From Trichobilharzia szidati (Eukaryota > Platyhelminthes > Trematoda > Strigeidida > Schistosomatidae), in contig OX235279.1 of assembly GCA_944472155.2 (NCBI GenBank), forward strand, positions 146,466,199 through 146,530,198: a DNA stretch of 64,000 nt, written 5' to 3'. Every line of letters starts with the position of its first letter. Within the stretch, counting starts at the first letter, position 1. The notes below the pieces were generated by a model. The model saw only the letters and a program-made list of their open reading frames with translations. It was not told the origin of the DNA and made no database searches. Below are positions 44,990-56,499 of the stretch, in pieces. Made by a program: the position numbers and the translations under genes.

Positions 44990-46007
44990 CATGTGTTTGC
45001 ATAACTTATTCACTTTGCCTATGCATTTTAACACCCTTCACAATTTTCCATCCTAGTATGTATCAATAAACTCTAGTTGTTTAACAATCTCAATATCAGC
45101 TATCTTGTACTCATGTCACCTGTTTCACTACCGTGCTAATAATTGTTCAATGACCATCAAGTTTAAACACTGTCAATCTAATAATCAGTCTACACCTCAT
45201 CGATAGATACTAGAGGGATGTCCTCAAGCTGTACTGAGAAGTCGTCACCAGTAGGGTCCCTCATATCAAGCTGGAGTGGATGTTTATCTAAGGAATCGGT
45301 TGGCGGTGGAGCTATATAGAGAAATGATTGAAATTGGAATCCGTCAATCATTGAATTTCTGACCATGTGAGTGAATGGCAAACGAGTTTGGTCTCGCAAG
45401 ATGCCGGCTGTGCGTTGTATCGTTGGTGGGATCTTGACTGTTGAACAGTTCGAGATGAGGATGACACAGCTGTTCAGTGCTCCATGGTTTTCAATGATCT
45501 CCCTCCCTCTGATTGATGTTGCTTCGTGACAAAGTCTATATTTTAATTAATCCAAAACTCATAACCTGAATAATGACTATCAAGGGTACCAGTGGTGTAC
45601 TTCACCTCCTAGTAGACGTTCGTAGGCTAGATGCGAATGCATTCCAATGAATGAGAGTATAAACTTGGTCAGTGATGTGTTCTAGCTGCTGATCTCCAAT
45701 TTCAGATACTTCAAGGTGTCCTGTGTTATACGGAGTCGGCTAAAAGTTCCGCTCTTGAAGACGGATGCGTTGTAGGTAGCCTTCTAGACATCATAAAAGT
45801 TATCAAGGTGACTAGCGTCAGTGGTACATTATATACATATACTAATAATAGGAAAGGTGAACAAGAACCAATAAAAATCGAGTTTCAAAGTTGTTTAGTT
45901 ACAACTGATGTTATACTCTAAAAGAAGAAGAGGAAGTAGCATGAATTGTGTTAGAGAAGTCCCCGTACAGTGAATAATGTTGTTTCCCTACCATGCAGTA
46001 TGCATCC
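44990..46007. other. Unassigned sequence
   Basis: Includes a 69-codon minus-strand frame at 45190-45399 with an acidic tail. It shares a weak P-P-P-x-x-D pattern with 60046-60246, so it may be part of another dispersed repeat. No function is suggested. Confidence 0.35.
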
Positions 46008-46590
46008 AATAAACAAACTAATATGGAATCATAATAATTGTCAAAATAGATAGCCTAGTTGGTGCAAAGTTTTATTTTGGGGTATTACTTTTAAACGAAA
46101 GCATAAAAAGTAGTACTTCGAAGGGGGAATTTTCAGCGAATTCATTTTCCACTTTGGCTCTACAATCGCATTTATAAGCAATCTGTTTTTCACGAAAGAG
46201 CGTAGTAACAAAAATGAAGAGTTGTCACAGTCATAGTTGTTAATATTAGTAAATGCGTAACTGGAGTTGAATAAGCGTATTGAAGTCATGTAATAAAATA
46301 AGTAATTTAACAAGTGAGTTGTAACCACGATGCACATAGAAGCGAAGGAAAATATAGAATTATGTAAGAGTTCTAAGGATATACAAGAGTGATAAGCAGT
46401 TAGAAAAACAAACAAACAAACAAACAAACAAAAATCAAGTCGGCTGAAATCAAAAGAATTATTACCAATGTAGTAGCGGTGGTTGAATAATTTTCTTTCG
46501 TATGCATGACTCCTGATACTCTAAATGAACGACTCAAGGTTCTGAGATACAAAAGAGACAAGAGCGTGTTGCATTTGGCAGGCTGCTCTT
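46008..46590 (-). repeat. Left copy of ~580-bp inverted duplication
   Basis: Near-identical in inverse orientation to 63425-64000. Both contain the same long open frame, with 'SIFSFASMCIVVTTHLLN' and 'SFVKNRLLINAIVEPKWK', and an (AAAC)n tract (46406-46432 versus the GTTT tract near 63583-63602). Low divergence suggests a young repeat or recent duplication. The open frame has no recognised domain. Confidence 0.85.
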
Positions 46591-46712
46591 CACTTTTAAG
46601 ATCACTTTGAAGTAGTAATTTGTTGAGACGAAATGACCAGTGTTGACAAGGTTTTCGATTATCTAGCTCTTTATCCGGGGCCACTACTACCTTTCTATAA
46701 CCATGTGGAAGA

Positions 46713-46931
46713 CTATTGTTGGACCTTTTCATACAGAATACACGTCAAACGACCGGCTCCTCCACAAGAACTGGTGAACTGATATCTGTACACAGAAGCG
46801 GGCAAATGCGAGACCTTGTCCTTATGGTTTCTGAACTCCAATGGATGACTGGAGAACACTATTCTTAGTGTTTCCGCGAATACTGTTTTCAAAGATGCTG
46901 CAATTCTTCCCTTAGGAATATCGAAGGTCAA
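46713..46931 (-). mobile_element. Possible Penelope-like element endonuclease fragment
   Basis: The minus-strand frame contains 'ASVYRYQFTSSCGGAG', which resembles the V-Y-x-F-x-C-x-C-G-x start of the GIY-YIG endonuclease in Penelope-like elements. The frame is lost shortly afterwards. It abuts the left copy of the inverted duplication, so that repeat may be part of the same element. Tentative. Confidence 0.35.
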
Positions 46932-47334
46932 ATCTCTTTAAAACTCCAGGTTCATGTAAAGTTTCGCCTATTTTCCTGTTCGTTTTTTAATGACATTGAT
47001 AGCCATTCGCTTAGATTGAATCGTTTTGTTGAACCAACGTTGTTTTGAACGATTTTTGACTCAAAAATGATTACAATACTATTTCCGTACGCCTTTTTTA
47101 AATGATTGCTGTTTCACTCATTCACAAATAAGCACTTCGCATGAAACGAAGTCTGACTTGACTTCTCCTCTTCCTCCCACGAACTAATATTGTCAATACA
47201 TTATATGTGGAAAAAAGCTTTTAATTTCATAATCATATATTGTTCATGTTTTTCTTATATTTATCACATCTAACACATTTGAACTCAGATCGGCGAAACT
47301 GATATTTATTTCATGCAACGGGGGAAATAAGCCA

Positions 47335-47440
47335 CAGTTGTAGTACTACTTGGTTGCCTAGGCTAAGGAGTAGGCGGAGTGGAACTCGAATCCGTGACGA
47401 AATATCTGTAAGTCGAGTGTTTAAGCGGATGGGACACATT
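47335..47440 (-). repeat. Dispersed repeat with B-box-like motif, copy 2
   Basis: Diverged copy of the sequence at 1-105 ('gttgcctaggctaaggagta', 'gtggaactcgaatccgtgac'). Confidence 0.45.
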
Positions 47441-47462
47441 TTTATTTCTCTCTATGAATTCA

Positions 47463-47765
47463 TTGGTGTTATTTATTATTTATTATACCCTTGGGTTCCG
47501 AGTGGAACATACGGCTTTAACAATACATCCCCACTTTGTTTTATTCTCTGCTGTCCCCTTTAGTTGGCTTCACGACTGCCCATAATCTATAATCTCCTCC
47601 AGTCACTTTAGCACCGACCACCCACTAGTCACTTCACAGTGGGATTCCACTCGAGTGATGGCCTACAATGAGCGCGATGTCATTTGACGGCCTCTCCAAT
47701 GTATGCCCGATCCATCTCCATTTTCTCCTATGTATTTGTTGAGCAATCGGTCATTGACATAACAG
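47463..47765 (-). mobile_element. RTE-type LINE 3' fragment
   Basis: Starts with an ATT-rich tract and 'cttgggttccgagtggaaca', followed by the shared terminal coding block ('ccactcgagtgatggcctac', 'tatttgttgagcaatcggtc'). Confidence 0.7.
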
Positions 47766-48484
47766 CATGGAATTACTTCAGATATAATAAGTACCTTTCT
47801 GGAGTAACTGTTTTATCACCTACTGAGATTTCATAATATCTGTTTCGTTATTCACTCTGTTATCAGCACTGAATACAGAAATCTCACTGAAGGAATTGTT
47901 CTTCTTTGAAATTTATTTTCATCATCTGCGAAATGCTCAAGCCTCTAAAAAGCCATTCAGTCATGACTTGATTTCGGTAGATTTGAATACCTATGTAGGC
48001 GTTTGTTACGCAATCTCACAATATTAATCAATAATCGACCGTGATATGGTTGAGGTAATTTTAAACACAGCGATTACGTAATGGGTACAGGAAATGGTTA
48101 AAATTTAAACAGTAATTATATCTCTCAGTGGAATTGCTCTGCTTTTTTGTTATGCCTGCCTAAATCAACGTGTTTATGCATGTGTGTATGTGTGTGTGTG
48201 TGGGTATCTTGCAGCTTAAAAACGTTAGAAACGGAAGTACTGTTGGACTCTGATGAATAGCCGGACAATTAAAACAAAAGTGAAAAATCAATGCCACTCC
48301 TTAGATACTAGAAATTTCTGACGACTTTTCAAAGTTCAACTTTCTCCCCCGGTAAAGTCTCATTTACATAAATGTGGATAGTGAAGTCTTCTGTGCTAGT
48401 GAAATCAGTTACGCAGCTTCACTCCACTTCAGAAATGCCAGCTGAGGTTTAGCGCATCTCCTGAAATTCTATTCTTTTCTGTTT
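47766..48484. other. Unassigned sequence with (TG)n
   Basis: A (TG)n tract lies at about 48177-48203. Nothing else recognised. Confidence 0.4.
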
Positions 48485-48705
48485 ATTTCTTTGCGCCCTG
48501 AGTGAAACATAGGACTTCAGAATTTGTGCTTTGAAGTTTCATCGCCGATAGTATTGTTTTACGCTGGCAGGCGTTGCACAGATTTCTCCTTTTTCCCGGG
48601 CTAGCAAACTAAGCAAGGCCTATTACTAGTGAGTCGGTCGGGAATCGAATCAGAACCACGTGAATGGTTAGCAGTGGTTGATCACTCATTGTCTACAAAT
48701 TGATT
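48485..48705 (-). repeat. tRNA-derived SINE, second family
   Basis: Minus strand resembles the SINE at 52635. It shares the 3' 'ccctgagtgaaacatagg' and 'tttgaagtttcatcgcc' segments and a B box in 'gtcgggaatcgaatc'. Confidence 0.55.
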
Positions 48706-49440
48706 TTTGACAATATTCAATTCCATAAGGAAATTGTCTACAGTGCCTTCACAGTATTTCAAGAATAATAGAAATAGTCTAGTTCATGTAAATACCCACT
48801 TGGATATTACATTTATTTTGCCCATACTTGAGAGTTCAATTGTTCAAAATCTAATGATAATAATAGTAATATAATCAATCGATTCCAAACAACAATAATA
48901 ATAATATTACAGAATGGAGTTTTCAGAGTTTAAATATATATTTACAACAGTTTAGCTCCATTTATAAATATATGAATACATAAAAATGAAAAACAGATAA
49001 AACCCCAAATACTGAAAGTTAGTGGAAAATAACGCACAATAAATAAATGACATATGTAACAATAATCCTGTTTACCTCGCAGTTCATTTGCTGATTTAAA
49101 AGTTTATAAGTTCTTTGCTGGCACTTGTCTCTTTCACACAAGACTCTTGCTAAATATGCTTTCATAGAACTTCTTTATATTTAGTTATACGAGCATTTAA
49201 ATTCTTATGAAATTTCTCCTGGTTTTAGCCCCCGGAGAGATACAAGGCGAAAGTTGAGAATATAGAGGATGTTCAGCATCAGACAAGATAGCTCTAGCTA
49301 ACTGCTTGTAGGAATTAAAATGCACATCAACAATAATGTCACTTAGTCAGCTGAGTCAAAGGCACACACCGATAAACCTACTTCCACCCTTGAATGCTCA
49401 ATGTGTTATGACATAGTTTTTCTTGAGAAGTCCAGGGAAG
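48706..49440. other. Unassigned AT-rich sequence
   Basis: Short ATA/AAT tracts near 48850-48910; no coding signature. Confidence 0.35.
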
Positions 49441-49444
49441 AATA

Positions 49445-49820
49445 ATGGCGAACAATACGTCAACTTGTAAATTGTAAGAGAAGAGTTCGAGTTATGATTC
49501 CAGGAAGTCTCAACTTCCTTATGTCATAAGTCGAACGAAAACTTTTCGTAGAAGTCAGCAAGATATGAGACGACCAACACAGATTCGAAGAGAAACTGAC
49601 GCCAGGATAGGTAATATTCAGTCTGTTTTCTATCACAGTGCCGTTGACATTACAATAATCACGGGATTGAATCAGTCGACGCAAGTCTTGTTCCCACCTG
49701 TAACTAAAATCGGAAGTCTGTCATTTAGAGGGGTTCAGTTTAAGACCATTCGACTGAGACCACTAGTCAAATCAGAACAATCCAATGAAGATGATGTGTC
49801 AGGTTGTCAGAACATGTAGA
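49445..49820 (-). mobile_element. LINE (CR1/Jockey-like) RT C-terminal fragment
   Basis: The 74-codon minus-strand frame contains 'YPGVSFSSNLCWSSHI' and 'SFRSTYDIRKLRLPGI'. This matches the Y-L-G-V-x-F-S-x-x-L-x-W-x-x-H-I...A-I-R-K-L-R-L block that follows the RT core in Jockey/CR1-type elements. It is a different family from the 28-kb CR1. Confidence 0.65.
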
Positions 49821-50088
49821 CTACATTGAGCGAAAACAAGATAAACATCAATGAAACTCCAAGTAATTCGTTGACAATAGCTACGAAAAATTGATCAGAA
49901 TCCATTGTTGGTAGATTAAAATCAATGCGGTTGGTTTTTGTATTCAATGAGGCAGTTTAGAAAAATTGATAACTGTTATCAGTTATACTGGGTAAGGGGG
50001 AGTAACGTCTCGCTTGCTATATTCTCTTGGATTCCTACTTCGCAGTCAACAGCTATTTGTTAGTGGCATGATATCATATTTATTATAA
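49821..50088. other. Unassigned sequence
   Basis: No feature recognised. Confidence 0.3.
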
Positions 50089-50089
50089 T

Positions 50090-51110
50090 CATTTATTATT
50101 GTTCACTTAGGTTCCGAGTGAAACACATGACATCAAAAATACATCACCTTTGTTCTATTCCCTGCATTTCTCTTCAGCCGGCCTCACGATTGCCAAAGTC
50201 CTATCGTCTCTTCCTCAGACAATCTCCATCTCAAACTTAGATTACTAACTCATCCTTATACACTCAACTTTAACTCGAACAACGGCCTAGAGTGTGACGT
50301 CATCCACCAGTCTGATCATTTTCCATTTACTTCCACATATTTGTTGAGCAGTAGCTTCTCGATTGCTGGCTCGTTCCTAGAGTTACTTTTTGTCAATTAT
50401 TTCTGGCCACCTGGCCATCTGATCTTCATTATGGAGCCAGTGAAGGTAGTTGCTCATGAAAGTCTGAAGTAGCCTGTTCGAAATGCTTTGCGTGACGTAC
50501 CCGCCATGTTTCTGACCCATAGAGAAGCAGAGGCTGACTTTGCACTGATGTTGCAAGACTGAATTTTGTTCTCTGTGATAAGCGCAGAAGATTTGCAAAC
50601 TAATTTGCCTTGCCTTTTCAATCCTGTCTGGATTTGACGTCCTTATCCGTCCAGCGTGCCTGTAGTTGGAATAGTCTCTCCTACAAAAGTGATGGAAGTA
50701 ACCTCTTTCAAATTTCTCCAGCTGATAGAGATTGGTATTTGTTGTCATTGTTGGCTGGTTGGTTGGTTGGTGGGTTATCATCCTCACCTCCATTCTCTCT
50801 ATGTTCACTTGAAGTCTTGTCTTCACTGCTTGCCACTTTAACCAGTTTGTTGGTTTTGTGCCTGTTAGTCTTTGAGTTTGTATGACACTGGACATAAATC
50901 ATCCGTGAAGTCGATTTCTTCTAGAGTTCCTTTGTCAGTCCAACATATTTCTGTCTTCTTGCTTCTCATAGTCTCCGGCATAATCCAGTCCATCATAATC
51001 AGGAATACCATCAGTGATGATAGTAAACAGCTTTATCTTACTCCTGTCTTCACTACAAAGGCTCTTCTGAGTTTTCCATTGTGGATCGTTTGACTTTTGG
51101 TACTGTCATA
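50090..51110 (-). mobile_element. RTE-type LINE fragment (~1 kb)
   Basis: One of the longest RTE copies here. The 3' end starts near 50095 with the ATT tract and 'ttaggttccgagtgaaacac'. Upstream on the minus strand are the terminal region ('EDQMARWPEI'), 'SVLQHQCKVSLCFSMGQKHG' (normally LYGAETW-type), and an N-terminal part with 'LTGTKPTNWLKWQAVKTRLQ'. A (TTGG)n-like tract near 50755-50775 disrupts it. Frames are broken. Confidence 0.7.
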
Positions 51111-52604
51111 TAGCTATTGAATGACGTCAATATGTTACGTACTAGTGACTGATTGATTTGATGCCACTCGCATCAAGTAAGTGGTGTTTCCTAGCCAGCC
51201 ATATCAGAATGATCTAAACACCAGACTGTCGTCTCTGTCTGGTTTTTGGCCAAGTTCATCAGCGCTGCTCCAGGCTTGATTTGGCTTACAAAGCAGAATC
51301 AGTTCAAATCACTCGAATCCTGGCGATGTATTTGGGCGAACTCGTAATACCGTAAAACAGAATTCGCTATCGGCAGTTTACTCATTCGACATGATGATAT
51401 AACCTGAATTTCTTTTGGAAACCGTAATTATATGGATCACGAAAGATATGTGATCTGTTTGATACCAAAAATGGCGATCAAATCGCAAGTAACGAATTTG
51501 AATTGTGAATATTTCTTATGGAATATTTTTATTTTCTTTCTGATGACGCAAGAGAGAAAGGACCTCGAGAGATCAACACTGGCTATACACACATGTGATC
51601 AACTTTTTCCACCTATTACGAAATGTGGTTCATCAATTACTTTTCTGAGGAAATTGGAAAGAAAAGGAAGGGGGGGTTGGAAACATAGTTAGTGGGAAAA
51701 AGAAGTAGATTCATGCGTGAAAAGCATGATAAATCATCAGTTAAATTAGCAAACGTGACTTTTTGCGTCAGCCTACCCAGAAACGCAGGCGAAAAAATAT
51801 TTTAATGGTGGAAGTGTGAAAAAAAACGAAGAAAAATTATTCAGTCAATAAATACATATATGTATGTATTCATATATATTTCTCTGAACACTTCAGAATA
51901 TAGGGTTTCCCTGATTGTAGGCCGGTTTGTATTTCATATTAGTGATTCACAATCTCCATAGGATATAATTATGTCAACCTGCATATAAAGTATATTCTGT
52001 CATCTCGCAACGAAGCGACATGTTAACTAGAGAAGAAGGCCGGTATGGTAGAGAAATCTTAATGTCTTAACCAGACGAAGTGACAGTTGTTCACTAGCTA
52101 TATTTGTCATCAATTATTTAATGTTATTACCAAACCCAATAGACGTGTTCGGTCTTTCTTGGTTGCTTAAAATTGTTTTTCGCGAAGTTCACCATCGAAT
52201 ATTCAGACGATGCAGAGTATTTTTAGTCTAAGAAGATTATTTCAGTTCCACTCCTGATATCTGAATTAAGCAGCTTATTTGTGGCACTTTCATTTTTATG
52301 CTGTAAATATTATCTAGATATAGGTGGGACAAGCACTGAAGAGTTTTCAAACAGAGCGAATCTGCTGTCACTCCATCAGTCCGAACAGTTGGCTGGATGA
52401 TATTCGTTAGTGGCTAGATCCACCTTCATAAACCGTTCAAATCCTCATCAATCAGAGAGGTGTGCATATTTTTCCTGTTGGAGTTAATTTCAAGCAACTC
52501 ACCACTCAGTTTCATTCAGCCTTGAGATAATAGATACCGGATGAAGAGTCGTTTTAATAGTAAGAGTTCAAGTCTGTGGTGGAGTGACTTTTAACTAACA
52601 GTAT
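51111..52604. other. Unassigned sequence
   Basis: No coding or repeat signature recognised, apart from a short (TATG)n patch near 51855-51880. Confidence 0.35.
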
Positions 52605-53410
52605 TATTATTACCTTGAGTTACAAGTGGAACATAACGGTGGCATAGCGGTTAGGACGCTCGCCGACCATGCACATGGTCCGGAGTTCGATCCCCGGCCA
52701 CCGACGCACTCCTTTACCTCGCTAAGCAAGAAATAATGCTGGTGAAGAGGAAAGGTTGGGCATGAGGCTAGCAACCCCATCCTGTAAAATAAACACTGCT
52801 ACAGAGACTTCAAGCCTGCAGCTTGGAGCCCTATGTTCCACTGGGGAACGTGAAGGAAAAACAAAAACAAAAAATCAAGTGGGACATGAGACTTCAGCAG
52901 CACCACTCCATTTCATCCTGTTATTCTGAAGTCCTCCTTATCTGGCTTCACGATTTCCCGTAAACTTTTATTTCCTTTTCACACGACCTCTACCCTCGTA
53001 CACAGGTCCAACTTGCCGTTTCTCATACGCGTTCTACTGTACGGCCTAGCATTTGATGTAACTCACCAGTATCGTCAGAGTATGTACAATCCACCTTCAC
53101 TTCCTTCTTCACATTTGTCTATACAGTGATAGATTTCGGGTTGTTTGACTGCTCTGCAAGTGATCTTTTTTGCCAATCCTTTATGGGCTGCCATCTGATC
53201 TTCAGTATTCAGCGACAATAGTTATTGATGAAATTCTATGGTGGTCTGAACGAAATGTTTTACGTAATCCAAGGGACAAGTTTCTGAACTGTAAAGAAGC
53301 AGTCACTAGCTTGGTATTAGTACTGAAGATCCCAATCTTGTTCCTTATGCTGAGTACAACACATTTCCACAGTGATTCCAGAACAGTGAAAGTCTATCTT
53401 GGTCATGTGT
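52605..53410 (-). mobile_element. RTE-type LINE 3' fragment interrupted by a SINE
   Basis: Begins with the ATT tract and 'ccttgagttacaagtggaac', is cut by the SINE at 52635-52875, and resumes 'gggacatgagacttcagcag' through the 'cagtattcagcgacaatagt' and 'agtttctgaactgtaaagaa' blocks. The order matches the copy at 35.5-36.0 kb. Confidence 0.75.
52635..52875 (+). repeat. tRNA-derived SINE, second family, best copy
   Basis: The head folds like a tRNA: acceptor CGGTGGC (52637-52643) with GCCACCG (52697-52703), A-box-like 'tggcatagcggttagga' and B box GTTCGATCCCC. The body is ~170 bp and ends in an A-rich tail with AAAC units. It is flanked by a direct repeat, caagtggaacat (52623-52634) and caagtgggacat (52876-52887), a 12-bp target duplication with one mismatch inside the RTE sequence. 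Confidence 0.8.
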
Positions 53411-53789
53411 GAGCCAAATAGCAATGCTACGCGTCATCAGTAAACAGAGAGTAGAATGACAGTCGACTCTCTACCTTAGCTTCATCAACTTTGGAAAGGC
53501 GGCTATTTGATACCATGGACACGGAAAATCAATCTGATGATAATGGATATCACTGAAGGTTTACTGACAAAAATATGAGAATATTAAATATAAAAAGCAA
53601 ATTTTAATACAGTTGAGAGGAGATCAGTCTTCCTAAAGCTTTGATTAGAAAGATGAGATAGTAGACCGAAGAAGTAACTATGGAATAAATCCTACCTTCA
53701 AACAAGCTCATCCAGATACCAAGTTAATAATATTTTACCGAATAAACTGCTCACTGAGACCATCTAAAATTGGTAGTTCCCGATGTCGT
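53411..53789. other. Unassigned sequence
   Basis: No feature recognised between the two RTE copies. Confidence 0.3.
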
Positions 53790-53836
53790 CCTACCTTTTC
53801 AGGTCGATTATGTTGAGGGTACCATATTTCTACACT

Positions 53837-53852
53837 GATTTCAGAATATTAA
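53837..53852. repeat. Candidate target duplication, left
   Basis: atttcagaatattaaa here and atttcagaataatcaaa at 54724-54740 flank the palindromic insertion. They could also reflect the interrupted RTE sequence duplicated on insertion. Confidence 0.5.
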
Positions 53853-53878
53853 AACAATTAGTCCCTTTGATAAATTTG

Positions 53879-54239
53879 AATAAGGCATTTAGAAGACAAA
53901 TTTCGCGAGATGATATCGTCATTTCGTAGTTGCTTTACAACCGCTTTACAACTAAGATGGTTAACAATAATAAAATAAAGTTCATGACAATTACTCAGTT
54001 ATATAAAACAACAAAAGTACATACTAATGACTTCGGTCAGCCATCAAATGCACATTCTACGCCGCATCTCTTTTTCTCACACGCCGAAAATTTTCGATCC
54101 CTGTACCTACGATTAAAGGACGAAATTCTGTGGACTCTACTTCAAAATGTATCTACAAGTCCACCTGCAGCTGCGGTGACACCTATGTAGATAGAACCAA
54201 TAGAATGTTCCAATGTCGTCGAAAGGAACATGTTCCAAA
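53879..54239 (+). repeat. Left arm (~361 bp) of palindrome with Penelope-like endonuclease code
   Basis: Reverse complement of 54360-54719. Read in the second frame, 54120-54230 gives 'SKCIYKSTCSCGDTYVDRTN', matching the C-x-Y-x-x-T-C-x-C-G-x-x-Y-x-x-R-T-x-R signature of the GIY-YIG endonuclease of Penelope-like elements. The Y-I-G residue G is D here. The 86-codon frame at 53930 lies in another frame and overlaps it. Confidence 0.75.
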
Positions 54240-54359
54240 CCTCTGTTGTCTTAATTTTGATTAACTTCCCTGAAGAAGTTCGGACCAGATTGCCGAATGA
54301 AACTTTGGAATTACTCATTTCAATCTCGCTGAGATTTTACAAATATAATTTTTTACATC
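54240..54359. other. 120-bp palindrome loop
   Basis: Unique spacer between the arms; continues the Penelope-like reading only with stops. Confidence 0.6.
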
Positions 54360-54719
54360 TTGGAGCATGTTCTTTTCGACGACATTGGAACATTCTATTG
54401 GTTCTATCTATATAGGTGACACCGCAGCTGCAGGTGAACTTGTAGGTACAGTTTGAAGTAGAGTCCTTAGAATTTCGTCCTTTAATCGTAGGTACAGGGA
54501 TCGAAAATCTTCGGCATGTGAGAAAAAGAGATGCGGCGTAGAATGTGCGTTTGATGGCTGACCGAAGTCATTTGTATGTACTTTTGTTGTTTTATATAAC
54601 TGAGTAATTGTCATGAACTTTATTTTATTATTGTTAACCATCTTAGTTGTAAAGCGGTTGTAAAGCAACTACGGAATGACGATATCATCTCGCGAAATTT
54701 GTCTTCTAAATACCTTATT
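54360..54719 (-). repeat. Right arm (~360 bp) of palindrome with Penelope-like endonuclease code
   Basis: Minus strand gives 'CTYKFTCSCGVTYIDRTN', the same GIY-YIG start, slightly better preserved. The two arms differ at scattered bases (for example one Asn-to-Asp change in the shared 86-codon frame), so they have diverged since duplication. Confidence 0.75.
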
Positions 54720-55430
54720 GAAGATTTCAGAATAATCAAAGTACGCCTCGCTTTTCCAATCCCAACTGACCTTAACATCCCTATCTGCATCACGTGTGGT
54801 TGAAATGGTGCTACCCGGATGAATGAAAAAGACAACTTCCGCTGGACAAATCTCGTTGATTGTGACTGATGCACGTTGATGCTGCCTTCGTTGCCTGTTC
54901 TGTCAACTTGCTGGTGGTTGCTTGTAGATCTTTGAGTTTGTGTGACATTAGACATGAATCCTCCGGAAAGTGCAGGTGTTCCAGGATCTTTTTATCAACC
55001 CAGCGTTTGCCTGTCTTCTTAATCTCCATGATCTGTCAGTTCATCCAGTCTACAGCAAACAGAAATATCATCGTGGGTGATGGTAGGCAGTCTTGTCTTA
55101 CTCCTGCCTTCACTTCAAAGGCTTCGCTGAGTTTTAAGTGTTATGTATTTATTACATAACTGTTGAATGAGGTTGATAAATGTTTGAGGCACTCCATTCT
55201 GTGTTGAAGCAGTTTTTAAATTATTTCACACTCAACGCTTTCGAAGGCTGTTTCAAAATATACTAGGTTGATGAAGAAAGCTGACTACCACTGTATGCTC
55301 TTTTTGATGACAATAATGACCCGTACTTGATTCAGTTTCCCTGAATCCAGCTTGTTCTGGGGTGGTACTTAGCATCTAGAGTATCTTTTTACTCCGAATA
55401 TTTGACTCTCACTCTAAAACGTGTTGTTTT

Positions 55431-56079
55431 AATGTCTTTGAATCATCAAAACACCAAATTCTTACGTAACAACGGCTACTTTATTTATTTATTCTACACA
55501 CTTAATGAATGTCCAACTACCTTACTTGTTTCTGCGATACCCTCTTAGCAAAGAATAGTGACCATGCAGTGCGAACGCACTGGCGACCGTGAACGCTTAG
55601 CATTCGTTAGATTACAACACCTGCCGTTATTACAACACCAGTATGAACGCAGTGTACAAACTGATGTGCAAATTTAATCCTGATGCCATTTTTAAGTACT
55701 ATTTGAACAATGTACTGATAGCCCGTTATGGTTAGGATTATGGTTAAAGTAAGGATTAGAGTTAGGGTGTCATATTATCATCTGTATTTTTCTAGTAAAT
55801 AAATATATATATGGGAGGAGAGTATTTTCTTGTTCATATGGATGAAACCTGAAAACTGATACCCCTCGTTGTAATTGGGAAGCATTTGTGAGTTACCTGA
55901 GGGTAAAATGTCGTCTTCAATGTGTTTCATTATTATTGTGTTAATTTTTCTCCTAAATAAACGGCTTTCTACTGTATAATAAATAGCAGGTTCTGTAATC
56001 CAACATATGGTATGAATGCAATGTCATTGGCGGCCTTACACTGCTTGGTCGTTGTTCTCTATGTTTGCCTATATATACA

Positions 56080-56113
<34 letters not shown>

Positions 56114-56479
56114 CATATGTTCAATTCACGTAACACAATAATGGTTGTCATCTTCTAACTGTTTCATTAAAGTAATGAGACAATTCTGTATAATGATATT
56201 GTAATTGTTTCAGTTTGTATGCAACTGATAAGATCCGATGAAATAAAATAACATCCTTTTCAGCCTATTGTTCTTGCTTTTGTTCCAAAAGAGTACCCAG
56301 TCAAGTTTTCGTAATCAGGATTCAATTGTTGTACAGTGTGTATCATGTATGATATGAAACTGAATAGCTGAGCTGTGTTTAAAAAAAGTGTAGCAGGAAT
56401 TACACATGGCTGTAGATGAAATTCAATTTCACGCCTACAGTTTGATTATATTATATCAACACTTAGAAAGAATTCTCAA
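55431..56479. other. Unassigned sequence with telomere-like and (TA)n patches
   Basis: Holds a degenerate GGTTAG/GGTTAA patch at about 55725-55770 and a (TA)n-(CATA) tract at 56068-56118. No coding signature. Confidence 0.45.
55725..55772 (+). repeat. Degenerate telomere-like repeat
   Basis: Units such as ggttaggatt, ggttaaag, ggattaga and gttagggtg occur in a row. They resemble decayed TTAGGG repeats. Short and imperfect. Confidence 0.45.
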
Positions 56480-56499
56480 ATTTAGAAGTGTTCATTCCA

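Larger units (their letters stand above)
53790..55430 (-). mobile_element. RTE-type LINE fragment split by a palindromic insertion
   Basis: RTE sequence at 53790-53852 resumes at 54724 and continues to about 55430. The resumed part shows the RT thumb/palm region on the minus strand ('GKRWVDKKILEHLHFPEDS', where F-A-D-D is degraded to F-P-E-D). It also covers the segment before it ('cttcactacaaagg'-like block, also at 51050 and 63300). Both halves are non-functional. Confidence 0.6.

Noticed and set aside
45190..45399. 69-codon acidic frame
   Set aside because: Lacks splice context and recognisable domains; weakly repeated near 60.1 kb, so probably repeat-derived.
52637..52703. Possible genuine tRNA gene
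   Set aside because: Acceptor and T arms pair, but the anticodon region is a simple hairpin without a 7-base loop, the length is short, and it is followed by a SINE body, A-rich tail and target duplication.
53930..54190. 86-codon frame with an inverted twin at 54408-54668
   Set aside because: Overlaps the palindrome arms; the recognisable coding there (GIY-YIG start) is in a different frame.
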